Positions 10,241 through 24,040 are shown, numbered from the stretch's first letter. The stretch is 64,000 nt of DNA from Paragonimus westermani (GCA_008508345.1 QNGE01000741.1:8344-72343), one strand, 5' to 3'. The notes: generated by a model not told the origin, from the letters alone. Program-made: numbers and translations.

Positions 10241-11915
10241 TCCTAACGTTGTGTTATTCTCAATCTGTTTTATCAATTCGTGTAACACAGATAGTGGATA
10301 TCACTTTATTATGGTAGTAAGGGAGTTTGTGCGTGAAAAATGCCATCAACCCTCTATCCCTACTGAAGTCATTTGAACGGTTATGATAGTTGTCTTTGCT
10401 TGCCGTGATCGTCCATATTCTCTCGTAAAAGTGTTCACTCGTACTGGCTATCGTAAACTTGTGCTGGATAATGGAATGCATGCTTTTCATTTGGTCACTT
10501 CTCTTTGAACTTCTCACCCACTTGTCATCCTGACGTATGTGGGGAAACGAGCCAACCCACTCACAAATTGAATAGGGGCAAATGCACGCTGCGGACACAA
10601 CCTGGTGGCTCAACTGACTTTAGGTACCGAACGAAGTGAACTGTCTCTCTGGCATATAGTACACTGCCGTTAGCTTGTTAACATACCTGAGTCTTCGTCA
10701 TACTCATATGGGTGCGGGAGCATACATTGCGTTTATTTTGCACCGTGGAATAAACGACCGAAACGTGCATATTGTTCTCAATTCGTAGTTGTGTTTGTAG
10801 ATTGAGAATGTGCATTGGAATTTTCCCTCGTCCCAACAAACTGTGATTGTCTGTCCTTAGTCGGTGATACTGACAACAGCAGAGCGGTGCTAATAGCCAG
10901 GGTGTCAGTGGAGCGGGATGTAGGCTGAGCTGCAAGCCTTCGAGTCTATGTATTGTGGCAGAAGTAAGGTTATTATTTTTCGTGTCCCAATTGCTACACT
11001 TGGCTGTCGTAACGGGTTTTTGTTACCGAACCCAGCTCCGTTAACATAGGTTGCTCGAGCGATCACGTAGTGTTTTCTTTGTATGATGGATGGACATGAT
11101 TCTACCAAGTTGAGGATAGTGGCTGGAAGAGAATGGTGTTTGGCTTAAGAATCGAAGTGGCGTATCGTCATTTGTAGTCTGGTCTGAATGAAGAGTAGAC
11201 GACTAGACGTCCTAATGCCAAACACATCAACAGACATACTGTAGCGTGTCGCTTTCTCTTAGTTTTCACAGCACAAGGTTGTTCGCTATCATGTGATTAA
11301 CCGGGTCACATGTTGGCTGGATATTATCTGGCCACCCAGTCTAGTCAGAAGTGGTCATAGTGACCGGAACCTGAACTCTTGGCTGTGTGGTCGGTATTCG
11401 TATATCGTTATCATCTGACCGACGCAAGTTCGCGCTAAGCTACCCCAAAGAATCTGAATCAACCAGGGATGGTATTATAGGAAACAAAAAGGTTCCAGCA
11501 CAAGACTGTATCAACCAACAAACTACACTCCTAGGATCACCAACTATCCTTGGAATGACTGAAATGGTCATCTTGGTTGCATTATGAAAAGTCGAGTTTG
11601 TAGTACTAAGTCGTCATATCACCGGTTACTACTCGTTGCACTAATATGCTGCAGCCTTCTGCGTTTTTTGTCACGGATGAAACGATTGTACATAAGAAAA
11701 TGAATAGGCCGTACCATCCTATCCCACGATCAGTGACCACCGCACTTTTAGGTCAGTGAAACATACTTTTTTCGAGACCGATTAAGGTACCACCGTTGGT
11801 ATAGTGGGTTAGCAAGATTACTTCATATTTGGTGAAGTAATTACTGTTTTTTGTCGAGGCGATTCACCAACTTATGCACTACCCGCATACACTTCCGACT
11901 GAACGTCTAAATGCG
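10241..11915. other. Unrecognised stretch
   Basis: No domain, no shared repeat, no microsatellite of note. Open frames up to 117 codons look random. Confidence 0.45.
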
Positions 11916-11990
11916 GAATCAGTGGCACGGTGGTCAACACAGTTGTCTCAAGTGAGCACGTACTGGGCATTGCTGACTGTCCATAGATTG
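11916..11990 (+). repeat. SINE family F fragment (tRNA-derived)
   Basis: TGGCACGGTGGTCAACAC matches the A-box region of the plus-strand SINEs at 24157 and 25062 (TGGCRCAGTGG...). Only the head is recognisable. Confidence 0.5.
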
Positions 11991-12540
11991 AGCGAAGCTC
12001 AAACTCAGCGCTGCCTTCCGAAGTGAGTTAACGGACCGTAGTTGTGGTTGAATGTGTCTCGTATTCAATTTGTTGCTGTTAGAGTTTTCCGCATTTCATC
12101 TTTCTGTCCATCAGATCTCAGAAATTTATTGGGTGCCATTTTTTTACAAGTATAAACAAACATTATGAAAGTACAAAAATAACTGTCTCCACTGAGCCTG
12201 GCACAACTAAAGATTAGAGCATTTTGCATGATGAATGTATGGATCCTAAAACCAAACAACCGAAGTGCTTCATTCCGAACACCTACGCACTCTCTTCCTC
12301 TAGTGTTGCCCAGTAGAGGAGACTGAACTCGTGATAATTAATTGCGAGAAATGAAAGTCGATATATTGTCTTGCTGCCTGAACATATAACTTATTTAGTA
12401 TCAAGTTTGTGTGAGTGTTCCGATATGTATGATGAAAGCCAAGTTCACCTACGTTTTTCTGTGGAAGTTTTTGATCTTCATATATACCTACTGTGCCACA
12501 TATTGATCCATTCTCCAACGATTCTCTCTTGTATGCACAG
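11991..12540. other. Unrecognised stretch, possible intron
   Basis: Anonymous, ending in the pyrimidine-rich acceptor used by the candidate exon that follows. Confidence 0.4.
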
Positions 12541-12674
12541 ATTTCTGGTCCATGATGTGATCAGTTGTTTGATTACATCGGCAGACGACTACCTGATTGA
12601 TGTGCCGCTATCGCATGTGGCTGTCTATCGAGAGGAACGTTTAAAAGATGCTTACGCGATTTGTAAACAAAAGG
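12541..12674 (+). CDS. Candidate host internal exon, unidentified protein
   Basis: A strong acceptor (TTCTCTCTTGTATGCACAG, ends 12540) and a donor-like GTTAGT (12675) bracket 134 bases with one open frame: FLVHDVISCLITSADDYLID, then VPLSHVAVYREERLKDAYAI and CKQKG. The mix of hydrophobic helix and charged residues is protein-like. The frame is open upstream too, so the acceptor choice rests on the splice signal. I could not identify the protein. It is not a retroelement block that I know. Confidence 0.35.
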
Positions 12675-15600
12675 GTTAGTTCAGGGTGTGCGATTTGCTC
12701 TGTGTGGGGTCAATCGAATAACTTATAATGATCGTTTTCCGAGTGATTTCTCCACGTTATTCTTAATCGTGACCTTGTTTATATTCTGTTTCCTGTATTA
12801 TTTTATCCACTGGTTCTGTTCCCTTCTTTCGTATCCTACCGTCCATCTTTAAGTGTTTTCGACTCAATTAAACTTGTATGAACACTGTTCATCATCTGTA
12901 GATTGATTGTGTTGACAAGAACTGCAAGTGCGTTGTCTTCGTCAGTGTTCATCATCGCTAGCGTCACAGTGATACCCGATGAGGCACTTGCTACACTGGA
13001 TTGCCAGTAGTTGAAAAAAACCACCAGATGGTTGACAACCTCGTCGTCAATGTTAATGAATACCCTGCTTCACGTGGCAACGCGTCACAGTTATTGGCAT
13101 GTCTGAATTCAGGCGGTTACCAGCTCTTCCAGTTTGCATGACTTTTTCTCCGTTTTTCTTCTGCAAACGTTTGTCCCGCATTTTCTTCGCTGCCGTTTGT
13201 GTCTCAAACCGTAGCATCGCATCGGATGGGCTTGATAGTTTGTTCTCTGAACTTATGCACTACGTGAACTCTGTTGTTTAAAGCTCGAGCCCGTGGGGCG
13301 TCACTGTATTGATAACCTTGTTCCTTTGGCCACTCACTGGAAACATAGTCGCGTATCATTCGACGCGATGTAGTTGTAACCGGCCACCGGAACGATCCTA
13401 ACCACATTTGTATGTGGTTTGCGTTGTAACACTGGACGTGTCCCGCGCGCTCCACTATTCCTCAACACCACATCGACCTGTCTTGCTTAGACTTATACGG
13501 GTTTAGAAAAATTTTATGATTTCAACTGGATGGCACATCTTCGCGGACGACACCTTTAAATCAAAATGATCACATGTGAGGGGAGAAGTGATCAATGCCA
13601 TTTTCTAGTCAAGCCCCGAGTTTTGATGAACAGCGTAGGTTTTTTCACGTGAACTTGGCTCATTAAACTGCGTTTATCCTAACCGTTATTTTAAAAATAT
13701 GTTCGTTTAACGTAACTAGGCTTACACTATTAGTTGGAAGAAAATTGTCTACGTCATATCTCCAAGACCTATCAAGGTTTGTCTTATTTCTGTGTCACAA
13801 TACCCACATCCTTGATTCTCACTCTGTCAACACATTCTTGTTCCGTTGCGGTGGATATTGTAAAATATCAGACTACCAAAAGCCGTTTCCAACACCCTCA
13901 TCGCGAATTCGATTAGAGGAAACCCGCTCTATCCACCTGTAGATGTGTACTTTAAAGTACAGTGGCATGCAGTCAGAAACATACCTTGCACACATTTTTA
14001 CCTCTGTCAGCAGGTGCTTATTTAATTCGAACGTACAACAACAGAACAAAACGGTCCTCCATTATACTGTGACAATTCATCACTGGTTAGTTTGGGTCAA
14101 GCATCACTCTTGTTAATGCTAATGTTAGCCCCCCATAGAGAGGAGTAACTTCCAGGATATCAGCAAAATACTTCAGGTGTATGCGATCCACTCAGAAGAA
14201 TCACGTTACTCCCATTCTTTTCCTTACCGTACGATTCATTGATGTTCAACACAGATTCTCTGTTTCCGTAAGCTAGATCTGTGTCCAGCTAAACGACCAA
14301 GTTACAGCATGTCTGCTTGTTGCTAGCATCCTTGTTTGGTTTGCTTTCAGTTGGTTTTGGTAGTAAAAGTCTACCTTTAATCAGGCGTTTCGATATTGTT
14401 CGGTGATAATGGCGCCAACAGGCTAACATATGGTTGTGAATTTGGAACCCCAGCTGCTTGAAACCTGCATGCTGTCTTGGTGTGATAATCTTGTACATTT
14501 TCTGCTTTCTGCATGTAGCTTAGTCTAGTATGATATCTATGCCCATAAAACCCCTTACTATTGAGGATATGATCCTGGAATACCTCTCTTACCGGAACAC
14601 GCTAAGTAGCCACTGTTGACGTCACCCACTTCCAGATAACCATTTCAACATGAATTGTGCGCCCAGGAAGACATACATCCTCATGTTCACCGTACACTTA
14701 CCGGCTACACATCCGCGCTTCTAAGTGCGTCCGTTTTACGTGGTGTTAAGAAAACCCTGACGAGACACTACCTCAAGGTAATCGGCAGCCAAGACACACT
14801 GAATGAATCACTTCGGTAGTCTGCCTTTGGCGCACATCACATCGATTGAAAAGCTGATAGCAGGCTGTTTATGTGTCTCAAAAAAATACACCGGATTACC
14901 GAATTTATGTAATTTTCATCAAAAACACTCTATTTACTTCATTTCACCGTTCAATGTCAAAGATGAAATAAGTGATGAAGAATCGTCAGTGAATGAACCA
15001 ACTAACATGATAGTTCAGTTAGTATCGGCTACAGTGTTAACTGGGACACGTTGTAAACACTCCTTTTGAAGATAACCGATTGTGATTACAGTAAAATGAA
15101 CCAATTTGTGTTACGCATGATTCAACCTATTTAACAAAAGACAGTCTAGCCATCACTCAGTGTATTCGGGAGTATCACAAAGTCATTCAGTAAGATATTG
15201 CTAGTCAGGGATGTAAAACTGCTTTCTCTTACGTTCAACGCCTGCATTGTCATGATAAACTGGTATCCGTCACCCTACAGTAGTTCGTGAAAACCGCAGT
15301 GGTTCCACCGTCTGTTTTCTTGATTTGTCCCCTCAAAATCCTACACGCAGCTCGCTGCCTCAATCTTCTAATTTATGTGATTGACAAAGGGTACTGCACA
15401 CCTCACATAGTAAGTTTATGCGGTTCGTATTGAGCAGCATAATAATGTGATCCAATATTGCAATATTAATTTTGGGAAGCGCACTTTCGTGCACACATCA
15501 CTGTCGAACTAGATATCTAGCATGAAAGCAGCATGCCGTACCATCCACACCTGTTGTACTTGAATTAGAGGAGGTGTTTTTTCATGGGTGATGATGTTAT

Positions 15601-16139
15601 GGTGTTTGAAGTCGATGAATGGCCCCAGCATACAAATTCAGTCCAGCCAACAAAACGAGGCACATCATCCGTTAGGTCGAGAACATTGTGCATTGATTGG
15701 CCTGGTTGAACACTTCAGACGACATTGCAGACCTAATCAGAACACGAAAAACGGTCAATAAATGGGGGTATCCAGTGGTGGATCGAAATTCAACATCACG
15801 AACACACGTCGAAGAGCATGTTGCTCTATCGGATCGAACAAACGAGCGGTCAGTGAAAATGGGCAATGAATTATTATGAGGGAATTCTCATTACAACGAA
15901 ATTAACGATGTGGCCATCAGCTGGTTTCTCTAACACTATCTCAATTCAATACAGTTACATAGGCTCCATCAAAACGTATCATGAGACAAACCGCAAAATT
16001 CAAGAAGTGATTAACGTGTAACGTTAAAGGCAACTGTTATACTCCACGTAATTGGTTACACCTGGACCCTATGTTGCCTGGACGATACATCACATTGTCA
16101 GGATCAGATGTTTGTGTATGATTAGAGTGATCATGATTT
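12675..16139. other. Unrecognised stretch
   Basis: No domain or shared repeat seen. An 88-codon open frame at 14803-15069 contains an acidic stretch (DEISDEESSVNEPT) but has no clear splice sites, so it is left uncalled. Confidence 0.4.
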
Positions 16140-17920
16140 GTCTGGAGCACGGAGGTTGCAACGATTGGATAAATTGCCTGTGAGGACATAAGTTCTGGTT
16201 GCCTAATCTGGTAGCAAGTGATTCGGCGGTCGCCAAGATGCACTGACGGATTGTCTCGGGTTGAGTGATGGTAGCTCTGTAGACAACCCGGAATGCTTTG
16301 TTGACGCCTGTAATGGCTGGTGTTGACGAGATGAGACAATGGCACTAGTGTTTAATTTGCGGCTACCGGTCCAAATCCAGGCTGCTGATGCTCCTTGATC
16401 CTCGTCGTACGACCAACGTATTCTACAATACAACAGCAGCATGAAAGCGAATTCACGAGCATTGCCTGACTATTTGCTAGTAGCTTGTTTTTCAGGCCCA
16501 ATCTCAACATCAGCATTATAGTGAACCAATTTCTTAAGGTTGCTGCTGGTAAGCTACTTAGTAACGACTCACAGACACAACGATTAAATTGGTCTGTTAA
16601 AATTTCTTCTTTAAACGGTAGTTTTCTAGACACCACTTTCCATTTAACTATGTGTATTGCTTCGTGCAAAATCTTGGCCCCCATACTCAAATTGACTAAT
16701 TGCTCTGGATATTCATTTTTCCTCAATAGGTTTCGAATCGATTTAGGTTCTTGCTCATCCGAGCAAATCGTTCTTGATCTGGTTGGCAGACTTTGGGCCA
16801 GAATTCGCCCCTGCTTAATGAGCACAAAACTGTTGAAACTAATGTATTGACACGTCCATGTGGGTTTACAATATACCGACCTCCTCAAGGTGCTGCCTGG
16901 ATGTCTAGTCAACCTGACGTCCCAAAAATGGGACGCATTGTTTGATTTCCCTTCTGAGGTGAAACGCAGTGAAGTATGCGCCGCATTGGAACACTGAAGG
17001 ATAGTTGTTAGCTCATGGTATGGTTGCGCAACGACAAATATATCAACATTTTGGCGGTACATAGGAAGACTGAATGGTGGACTGAGGTCGGGATTCTAGT
17101 TTGTCCATGAATATGTCTGCCAGTAGTGGGCCTTAAGGGGATCCCATTGCTACCCCGTCCGATTGTCGCCACAACTCGCCATTGAACGTGGACTGAACAT
17201 TGATGGTGTATCATAAAAACCGTTCTTTTGAGTCTGATGTTTGTAATCCGAATATGTCTTCCGGTTATCCTATCTGATCACATAACTAGTCAATGGTCTC
17301 CACCAACGGAACACTTTTAAATAGCGAAGTCACACCAACAGAGCTTATGTCCCGGTATTTAACGTTAATATCTCTCAAGAAATCCACAAACTCGACAATG
17401 TTACGAAGACTAACTTACTGTGACTTCTGTCGTGTAGGCTTCAGTATTGCCACCAACCATTTGGCAGTTGAGTGGCATGGTGAATGTCACTATCAACTAT
17501 CGGTCTGGTACCGGTTTATAGATCTTGTGGGGGCCGTATAGGTGCAGGGTGATAGATCCAGTTGGTTTCATCTGGTCAACCTGGTTTCCTGTGATACAGA
17601 ACTGTTGCGTTAGTCGCTTTAAGGAATTAGCAACTGGATTTCCAACAAGCTCCTTTTTCATATTCAGTATTCTCTGTCTTCCAGAATTTGCTGGTAACTG
17701 AAAGTATTGATAGAATATTGTCTGTATAATCGGATTTTTCAAAAACCGAAATTTCGGTACCTTCGTCTAGTCGAGCGACTCGGATATCACCCCACGTACA
17801 CAAAATTTTTCAAGCGTCTGGATGCTTACAAGCAATCGAACGCTTATGTACCAAGGCAGATTGACGGTATTGGTAGCATCTACCGACCAACTCGGATTCA
17901 AAATGCTCAACGTTATCACT
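16140..17920 (-). mobile_element. Decayed Penelope-like element (RT plus GIY-YIG endonuclease)
   Basis: On the minus strand: HLYGPHKIYKPV (about 17530; family HLYGLPKIHKP), the RT motif GVAMGSP-stop-GPLLADIFMD (about 17150-17105, with TAA in place of Leu), MYRQNVDIFVVAQP (family RYVDDIFVV), VRLTRHPGSTLRRSVYCKPT and QYISFNSFVLIK, ATLRNWF, then EYVGRTTRIKEH and, after a frameshift, KLNTSAIV and HLVNTSH. This is the block order of Penelope-like elements, which join an RT related to telomerase to a C-terminal GIY-YIG nuclease. A 236-codon frame (16352-17062) survives. Stops, the broken RT motif C and a short deletion after VGRTTR make it inactive. It extends upstream to about 17920 with weak matches. 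Confidence 0.9.
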
Positions 17921-18456
17921 GATCTTGAATGTTCTTTATGAGTACACTTCTAATTTCAACTAGACTAGATTTTCATTGGGTCTCAGTAGTTGCTTCGATT
18001 CATTAGGAAGGTCACACGATGTGGTGACAGAACTGGGAGGAAGGAATCGGCAGACGGGATGGCAGCCAGCAATAGATAATCTGTGGTTCAACTTGCTGAG
18101 CTGCTGGACATGAACGAGAGCGCGCTAGTTAAACACTATAAACAATGAAAGGTCGACTGACACTACTTTGTCATGTAAGCTTCGTTTGGAGAAGCAGCCA
18201 GCTTCATAGCAACTGAGGAAGATATTGTAGAGATCCGTGAATACTTCACCCCGATATCCACTACAATGCTGCTCAGCCTACAGAACTATACCTGTAAGCC
18301 AATCTGTCAATCGAGATATAGAATACACATTGTGGATACTATTTCTGCAGCGCACATACGCGGTGCTGCAGTGTATGACTATGAGTCCGAAAATAGTACC
18401 ACAGTGAACTGTGAACGGTTGTTTGTTTGCAAGGTGTAGGCACCTTGATATTGAAT
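17921..18456. other. Unrecognised spacer
   Basis: Nothing recognisable between the PLE and the family E repeat; its right end may be an unrecognised internal part of the family E element. Confidence 0.4.
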
Positions 18457-18622
18457 GTTTGAATATAGACATAGTTATTTTCAGTAGTTAGGTCCCTTCC
18501 CGTCTCCTTCTTTTTTTCTTCTCTCTCTTTCTATATAGGGTTTGCTTTTTCTTCATGGTTGTGTGGCAGTTAAGCATTAGTGTGAACCACTGATGTATTG
18601 CTGTCTATGATGATGATGATGA
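18457..18622 (+). repeat. Dispersed repeat family E, second copy
   Basis: Nearly identical to positions 1-165, same strand, same ATG-rich end. High identity over the whole shared length suggests recent activity of the parent element relative to the heavily decayed LINEs nearby. Confidence 0.75.
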
Positions 18623-18650
18623 GGAGGAGGAGGAGGAGGAGGAGGAGGAC
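18606..18650 (+). repeat. (ATG)n then (AGG)n microsatellite
   Basis: The ATG run at the end of family E passes directly into GAGGAGGAGG repeats to about 18650. The shift from ATG to AGG units is absent from the copy at position 1. Confidence 0.9.
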
Positions 18651-19595
18651 GTTACCGAGAAAAAGAAGTGCAAACTGGAAAGGTTTAAGTACCCAAATGG
18701 CTGACTGGTGTCGTAAAAAGCGGTTGGTCGCAAGATACGATAAGTCTGCTCAGGGACGGTGGGTAGTTTGTTCAGAGGGAATGTCTAATTTTCCGAGAGG
18801 GATGAATAGTCGTCTTTAAGGTTTTGCGGTGAAAATTGCTTGAACAGTTCAACTTGGCGTGTGCTGGAGAAAACCGTTCTATTCGAAGAGGAAAGGAACC
18901 TTACTATTGGCAAGTCGTAACCAGCAACGCAGGAGAGTATCTAGCGAAATGCGACATTTAGAGAAAGCACGATTCAAAACACTTGAAGGAAATGATGATG
19001 TCAATGGAACTTTCTCAAAGGCTTTGATAATTAGTTACAGCCGACATATTTGCAGAAGGCGGCTAACAACGCCTTGTCACGATAGCCTACTCTTCGGATT
19101 ACTTTGAAACCGATTGGCTAAACAATACCCCCAAAGGAAAACGATCATTAATAACTTACGAGCTCAAGTTATTCATTATTATGGTATGTTGGAAATATTG
19201 TTTTCTCAAGGTGAACCTCAGTTTATATGCACAGGAATCAAGATGTTCACAGAAAAATGTGAGTTCGGGCATTAGAAAGCAGTCTGTACCATAAACATCC
19301 AAGCGGGAGGGTCGAACCCTTAGTTCAAGATGCTAAGATGCTGTTACAGACTGCCCAGAAGTCACGAGAAGGTTTGTATCTGTTTTCAGAAAAGAGACCC
19401 ATTTCGACTGGAACCGTTGGCAACGAATTTTTCTGAGAGGGAAGAGAACACGTTTGCCGAGTGACATGCGAACTGACGCTCCCCGACGTTCTGGATGAGG
19501 CAAATGTCAAACAATCCCGCAGACAATCATTTTCACTGACCGCCATCAAAGTGGTGGACAGGTGTTTCCACTTTGCTATGTCCCATCAGCACCAC
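18651..19595. other. Unrecognised stretch
   Basis: Purine-rich start, then anonymous sequence. No domain in the 73-82 codon frames. Confidence 0.45.
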
Positions 19596-19675
19596 GTCTG
19601 CTGAGGACTTGAACCCAAGACCGATGAGTGTGTACGAGCTTGTTAGGCCACTGTGCTACGTCACTGCGTCGCGGT
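19596..19675 (-). repeat. tRNA-derived SINE head
   Basis: Minus strand shows an A-box-like TAGCACAGTGG (19656-19646) and a B-box-like GGGTTCAAGTCC (19614-19603), spaced as in a tRNA gene. The arms between do not pair well, so a SINE is more likely than a tRNA. Confidence 0.55.
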
Positions 19676-20720
19676 AATACAACGGATAGCGTACACTATT
19701 GACCAAACATTGATAAGGGCAGATAAGTCGACACAAAGAGAGCACGGTTTGTACTCGCAACACTCCACGCTTTCACGCATGCACTGGCTGATCGTCCACG
19801 GTACCGGACGATTACGTCACCCTTGTTGACTATCACTCATTCGGTCATTCAATATATCGGCTTAGTCGGCTTGGTTCCATGACTCTTGGTATGTCGACTG
19901 TTGATGACCGAACTTTATCAATTGACCGGAACATTAAAGGCTGACTGACGGGCGTTGATCCCCCACTGGAACAGTACCCTTGCATGAACTCTCAATAAAG
20001 AGCTATGGTGATTTCCGTGCATGTCTAAGCCCCTTTCTTGTCAACCTGAAGCAGTAAACTGGTCCTCCTCGTTTACACCGTCACTGATTTGATCTACAAG
20101 GACTTACTGCAACGACACTTACTACTGATGTCGTTTGCCCCAATTAACCGAATATTTCCGGATGATAATGCTCTGACCGATAGATAAGATCCGGTGTGTA
20201 CGTTTGAGTCATTTTAAAACCATGACCCCATTCTTTTGGAAGCTACTTAGTATTGGTTGTGTTTTTCAATCTTCGTCAAACTGTATAAACCACTCAGGGT
20301 ATGGCGTCAGAGCGATAATAGTTACCGTAGACTGACATGAAAATCACTTGATTGTCGAATGACTTTATGTTAGGCAACACCATACCTCTTGGGATGTCAA
20401 GATTGGGAAGCTAACCTTTCACGTATTTGCACGTCTTATTGCTTCCCTAATACCCTCCAGCCTGTCTACTTATTTTCCAAGTATGAGACTAGAAAAAAGC
20501 GTTTACTTACACTAACCGTTGATTAGGTCATATAACGCTTGCGCTACTCTCATTCTTGCGATCAGAAGTACTTCCCGCCAACATTGTTGACACTTTAGTG
20601 ACAATATTGGCAGATTGCTTTTCCGGTGATTTTGATCCCCACTAAGAGGACGAAGCTATTTTGATTTTCACTCAGTTAGTATAGAAGGACGTTGCCCATC
20701 TCAGATTGTTGGTTTGGACT
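19676..20720. other. Unrecognised stretch
   Basis: No recognisable features. Confidence 0.45.
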
Positions 20721-20935
20721 GGCTACGGCCGCCATGGATCCAGATGATGTTTAGAATGCTTCCAGATGTCCACCTTCAAATGCGCAAAATAAGACTGGCT
20801 TTGTCCTTGTTTGGATTCATTCGGTAAGGGGAGTCTAGATCTAGAATCGAACTGACAACCTTTCGTGTTACAAGCCAAAGCCTTTGTCCGGTCGACCACC
20901 ATTTCCGTAACTGACTGTGCCAATAATGCTTAATT
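20721..20935 (-). repeat. tRNA-derived SINE, different subfamily
   Basis: Minus strand: GGTGGTCGACCGG (A-box region, about 20902-20890) and CAGTTCGATTCTAG (B-box region, about 20855-20842). Spacing fits Pol III internal promoters. Flanking sequence differs from families C and F. Confidence 0.5.
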
Positions 20936-22409
20936 TTAGTGCAGCCCACTGTTTTCGTAGGTCGATCGAATAAGATGTTCAACTCTTAGAAGGCTATGGT
21001 TTAACTGTTACTCCGCACAAAGAGATATTCTACTCACTGCACTCGATATTGCACGTAATTTGGTCAGTAGCCTTTGACAACTTACGAGTAGTATATGATG
21101 GAATAGTTATTGCATCCTCCATAGGGACAATTGCCAAGTTGGTACACCTCTCAATGGGCGCACACTCATTATTGTGCACTCTGGAACAGAAAGTCAAACA
21201 GGGTCACTTATGATCGCTTAGTAGGCTCGGAATCAGTATGGAGCGCGTACGACTGTCACACGGAACCAGCTGAATTGCCTAAGCATCCGTTCATGCAAAG
21301 TGAAGTAAGCAATTTGCTGTTATCGTTACTGCCTACTCTGTATTGATCGGTTACTTATGCTTGTTCTTCACATCGGTCGTTCAGTTAGTAAACTATCCTA
21401 ACCATTTTTGTCGGACCCTTAATCTTTTTTCGAGGCGATCCCCCGTTAACACCATCTCCAGCTGATGTGTCCAAACGATCAGGAAACTGATCGCGGACTG
21501 TTGGCCTAAGGGTGCGCATCAGGAGAGTTCATAATGGTAAAACTTCGGTTTAAATCATGTTGTCAATGTTCTTGTATATGTTGGGTAACTCCTGTATGCG
21601 GTTTTAAACAAGCTAGTTAGACAGTGACTGCCCTCAGCAAGCGGGACCCGCGGGACGTAAAATAGCAGTCGCCCATGACGAGTGTAAGCTGCAGAAGTTT
21701 AATGTACAGCTATAATGTGGTCTATATCACAAAACGGACATCAGTTCTGGCTATAATATTCATATATAGTCTGGAATTTGTAGTAATATGTGATCATACA
21801 CAATCCGTCGAGACAGCTGGATGCTGGTCATTTTGAGCAGTGCAAAACAAACTATTGAAGGCCTATTCAGATCAAACAGTTTCTGTTCAGGAATAATTCA
21901 GTCATCGCAGATGTGCAACCCACAACTGATTGGAATAGGGCATGTTAGATATCCGTTAGCAAATAGCAATGTGTAGATCGGTAGCGTGCATAATTGAATT
22001 GAGCTGTGCAAAGCAAAAATCCATTCGGACTCTACGTATTGTGGTAAACGTTTACGGTAATATTACAAATGTAACGGAAATAGCCGACGTTTGCTTAATA
22101 TTTAATGCCGACCATTTGTGAAAAGATGCGCGAATAGGCTTAACACACGAGCCGCCCGGACACTGTTACAACAGGTTGCAGGGGACTAGAGAATTTAACG
22201 TTGTGTACCTAACCGCCCCCGCCACTGTGTTGGTGGCGTGGTGCGTTGGCGTCTTGTCTTGCGGTCTGGTCCCCGAGCTGACATTTTGTTATCATGCCGC
22301 AGTCCGAAATTTTTCCGTATTGATTCTGTACAGAATCAACATGCAGTGTTTACCATTAACACTTGTGTACAGTATGGCAACCTGAGAATTACTTATAGGC
22401 TAATGTGTT
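20936..22409. other. Unrecognised stretch
   Basis: No domain or shared repeat recognised. Confidence 0.45.
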
Positions 22410-22520
22410 AATTTGGTCGCGCCTAATGTGAGCTTATTAGCGCAGTGTTCAGTGTCGTCCCCTTACAAACACATGGACTTGAATTCATATCCGGCCTAAG
22501 CAAAGGGGTGCGCTATTGTT
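22410..22520 (+). repeat. SINE family F, diverged copy
   Basis: GCCTAATGTGAGC...TTAGCGCAGTG resembles the start of the copies at 24143 and 25046 (CTAATGTGAGGT...GCAGTGG). Tail not recognisable. Confidence 0.45.
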
Positions 22521-22659
22521 GATCATTAGTAAGAACGAAAATTGAGTTGCATTTTTCTTTCCAAAAGAGCTGGCTCAAAACTCTAACTGAAGGTGAACCC
22601 TGTCCCTGGCTGCTGATTGTTAGTCATATATTTTTAATGAGTAGTTTTGGCAGACTTGA

Positions 22660-22940
22660 TGATTTGGTTGAGGCCTGATTGTGGGAAATCAGGGCTTCGG
22701 CTGGATTCGAACCAGGGACAGAAAGAACGTGCTTAAACGTGGCAAGCGCCTTACCAGCTGAGGTAAGTGGCCACGCCAGGAGTTCAGAAATCTCACATTT
22801 GAACTTAGTTATCCGCCCAATCTACTGTGTCATATAGAATTCACCAAATGACCCAGGTGTTCGACTTCCTCGGTAGGATTTCTCAAACAGTTGGCGGTTG
22901 AACCCATCCACGCCACTATCGACGGCGTGGCTTCGTTGCC
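22660..22940 (-). repeat. SINE family C (tRNA-derived)
   Basis: Shares order and wording with 42090-42320, 52030-52230 and 61600-61820. On the minus strand an A-box-like TACCTCAGCTGGTAAGGC (about 22766-22749) is followed by GGTTCGAATCC (22713-22703), then a tRNA-unrelated body containing CCTGATTTCCCACAATC. The flank with CACATTTGAA and TTATCCGCC is shared with the 42 kb copy. Confidence 0.65.
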
Positions 22941-24040
22941 CATCTGATAGGGCGTTTGCTGCTGTTAGGCATGTTGTTTCTGTCCCTGTTGTTTTTCACA
23001 ATTAGGTCTTATCTAAATTGCATACTTATCATGTGTTTGCTGTTATCCTAGCCGTATGCACAAGTTTGCTTGTCATGCGTTCTGAAAATTGGTAGACGCA
23101 AACCTAGTTTATTCTTTCAGACATATTGGGGAGTGACCACTATAGCATTTCTGACCACGCGATCAGATATCGACTATAAATCTCCATGTGCCTTACAATG
23201 GACTACTTACGTTTTTAATTTGAAGACATTCATCTGTTTACAGCCTCCTTCAGTGTGATGTACGGTATGTTTATAATGCTTCCAGTTCGTGGTTCAGCCA
23301 CCATTGGGTGTTCTAGACTAATTCTCTTGATGACCAATCACAGTTCGCTGACTGTATCATGAACTCGTCAACCGGGGAGCGACCATTTTTGGCTGGAATC
23401 GTTTCAGAGTTTATGAAACATCGCTCATTCCGCCAATTCCATTTTCCGCATGGATGAAGCTACGCAATGCCTCTCTTCTTAATAACTGAAACTGTGGTCA
23501 TGATTCGTTGTGCGTGTTAAACCGGCAGCCGTTGTAGAGACTAGTGTAGTGGTCGTTGTGCTCTGGATCAATAGACCAGACATTTCGTGGAATTCAGCGA
23601 AAGTGTTCACTCCTGGGGGGCTGGTCGTTATAAGACGGGTTGCCACAGAGGGCGTGTACTGTATGCAGTTTGTATACATGGCATGTGCTTGTCCGTGGAA
23701 GATTTACAGGAAATTGTGTCCACACTAACCCTTGGCGATAGCATCTTGAAGGTTTTTGCCAATTTGGTCTCTCTGGGTAATTACATCAGTGTGGATGAGG
23801 ATGTACAGGAGGCGGCAGAAGTAACACTGCACTAACTTGATTGGTGCTGACCAACCTGTGCGTAGTGACAGAAATCGCGCGACATGTCACGAGAACATGA
23901 ACTCACTTTGCATTCTCGAGTGTCGTTTTGGTATGGGATTGTCAAACCTGGTCTCTTATAGGCGACGTTGTTCGTCGATTGTTTTACGTGAATTTCTGCA
24001 TACAGTGAAACCGCCGGTGCATGGTACATGACCAAGACTT
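22941..24040. other. Unrecognised stretch
   Basis: Frames of 60-82 codons without domains. Confidence 0.45.
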
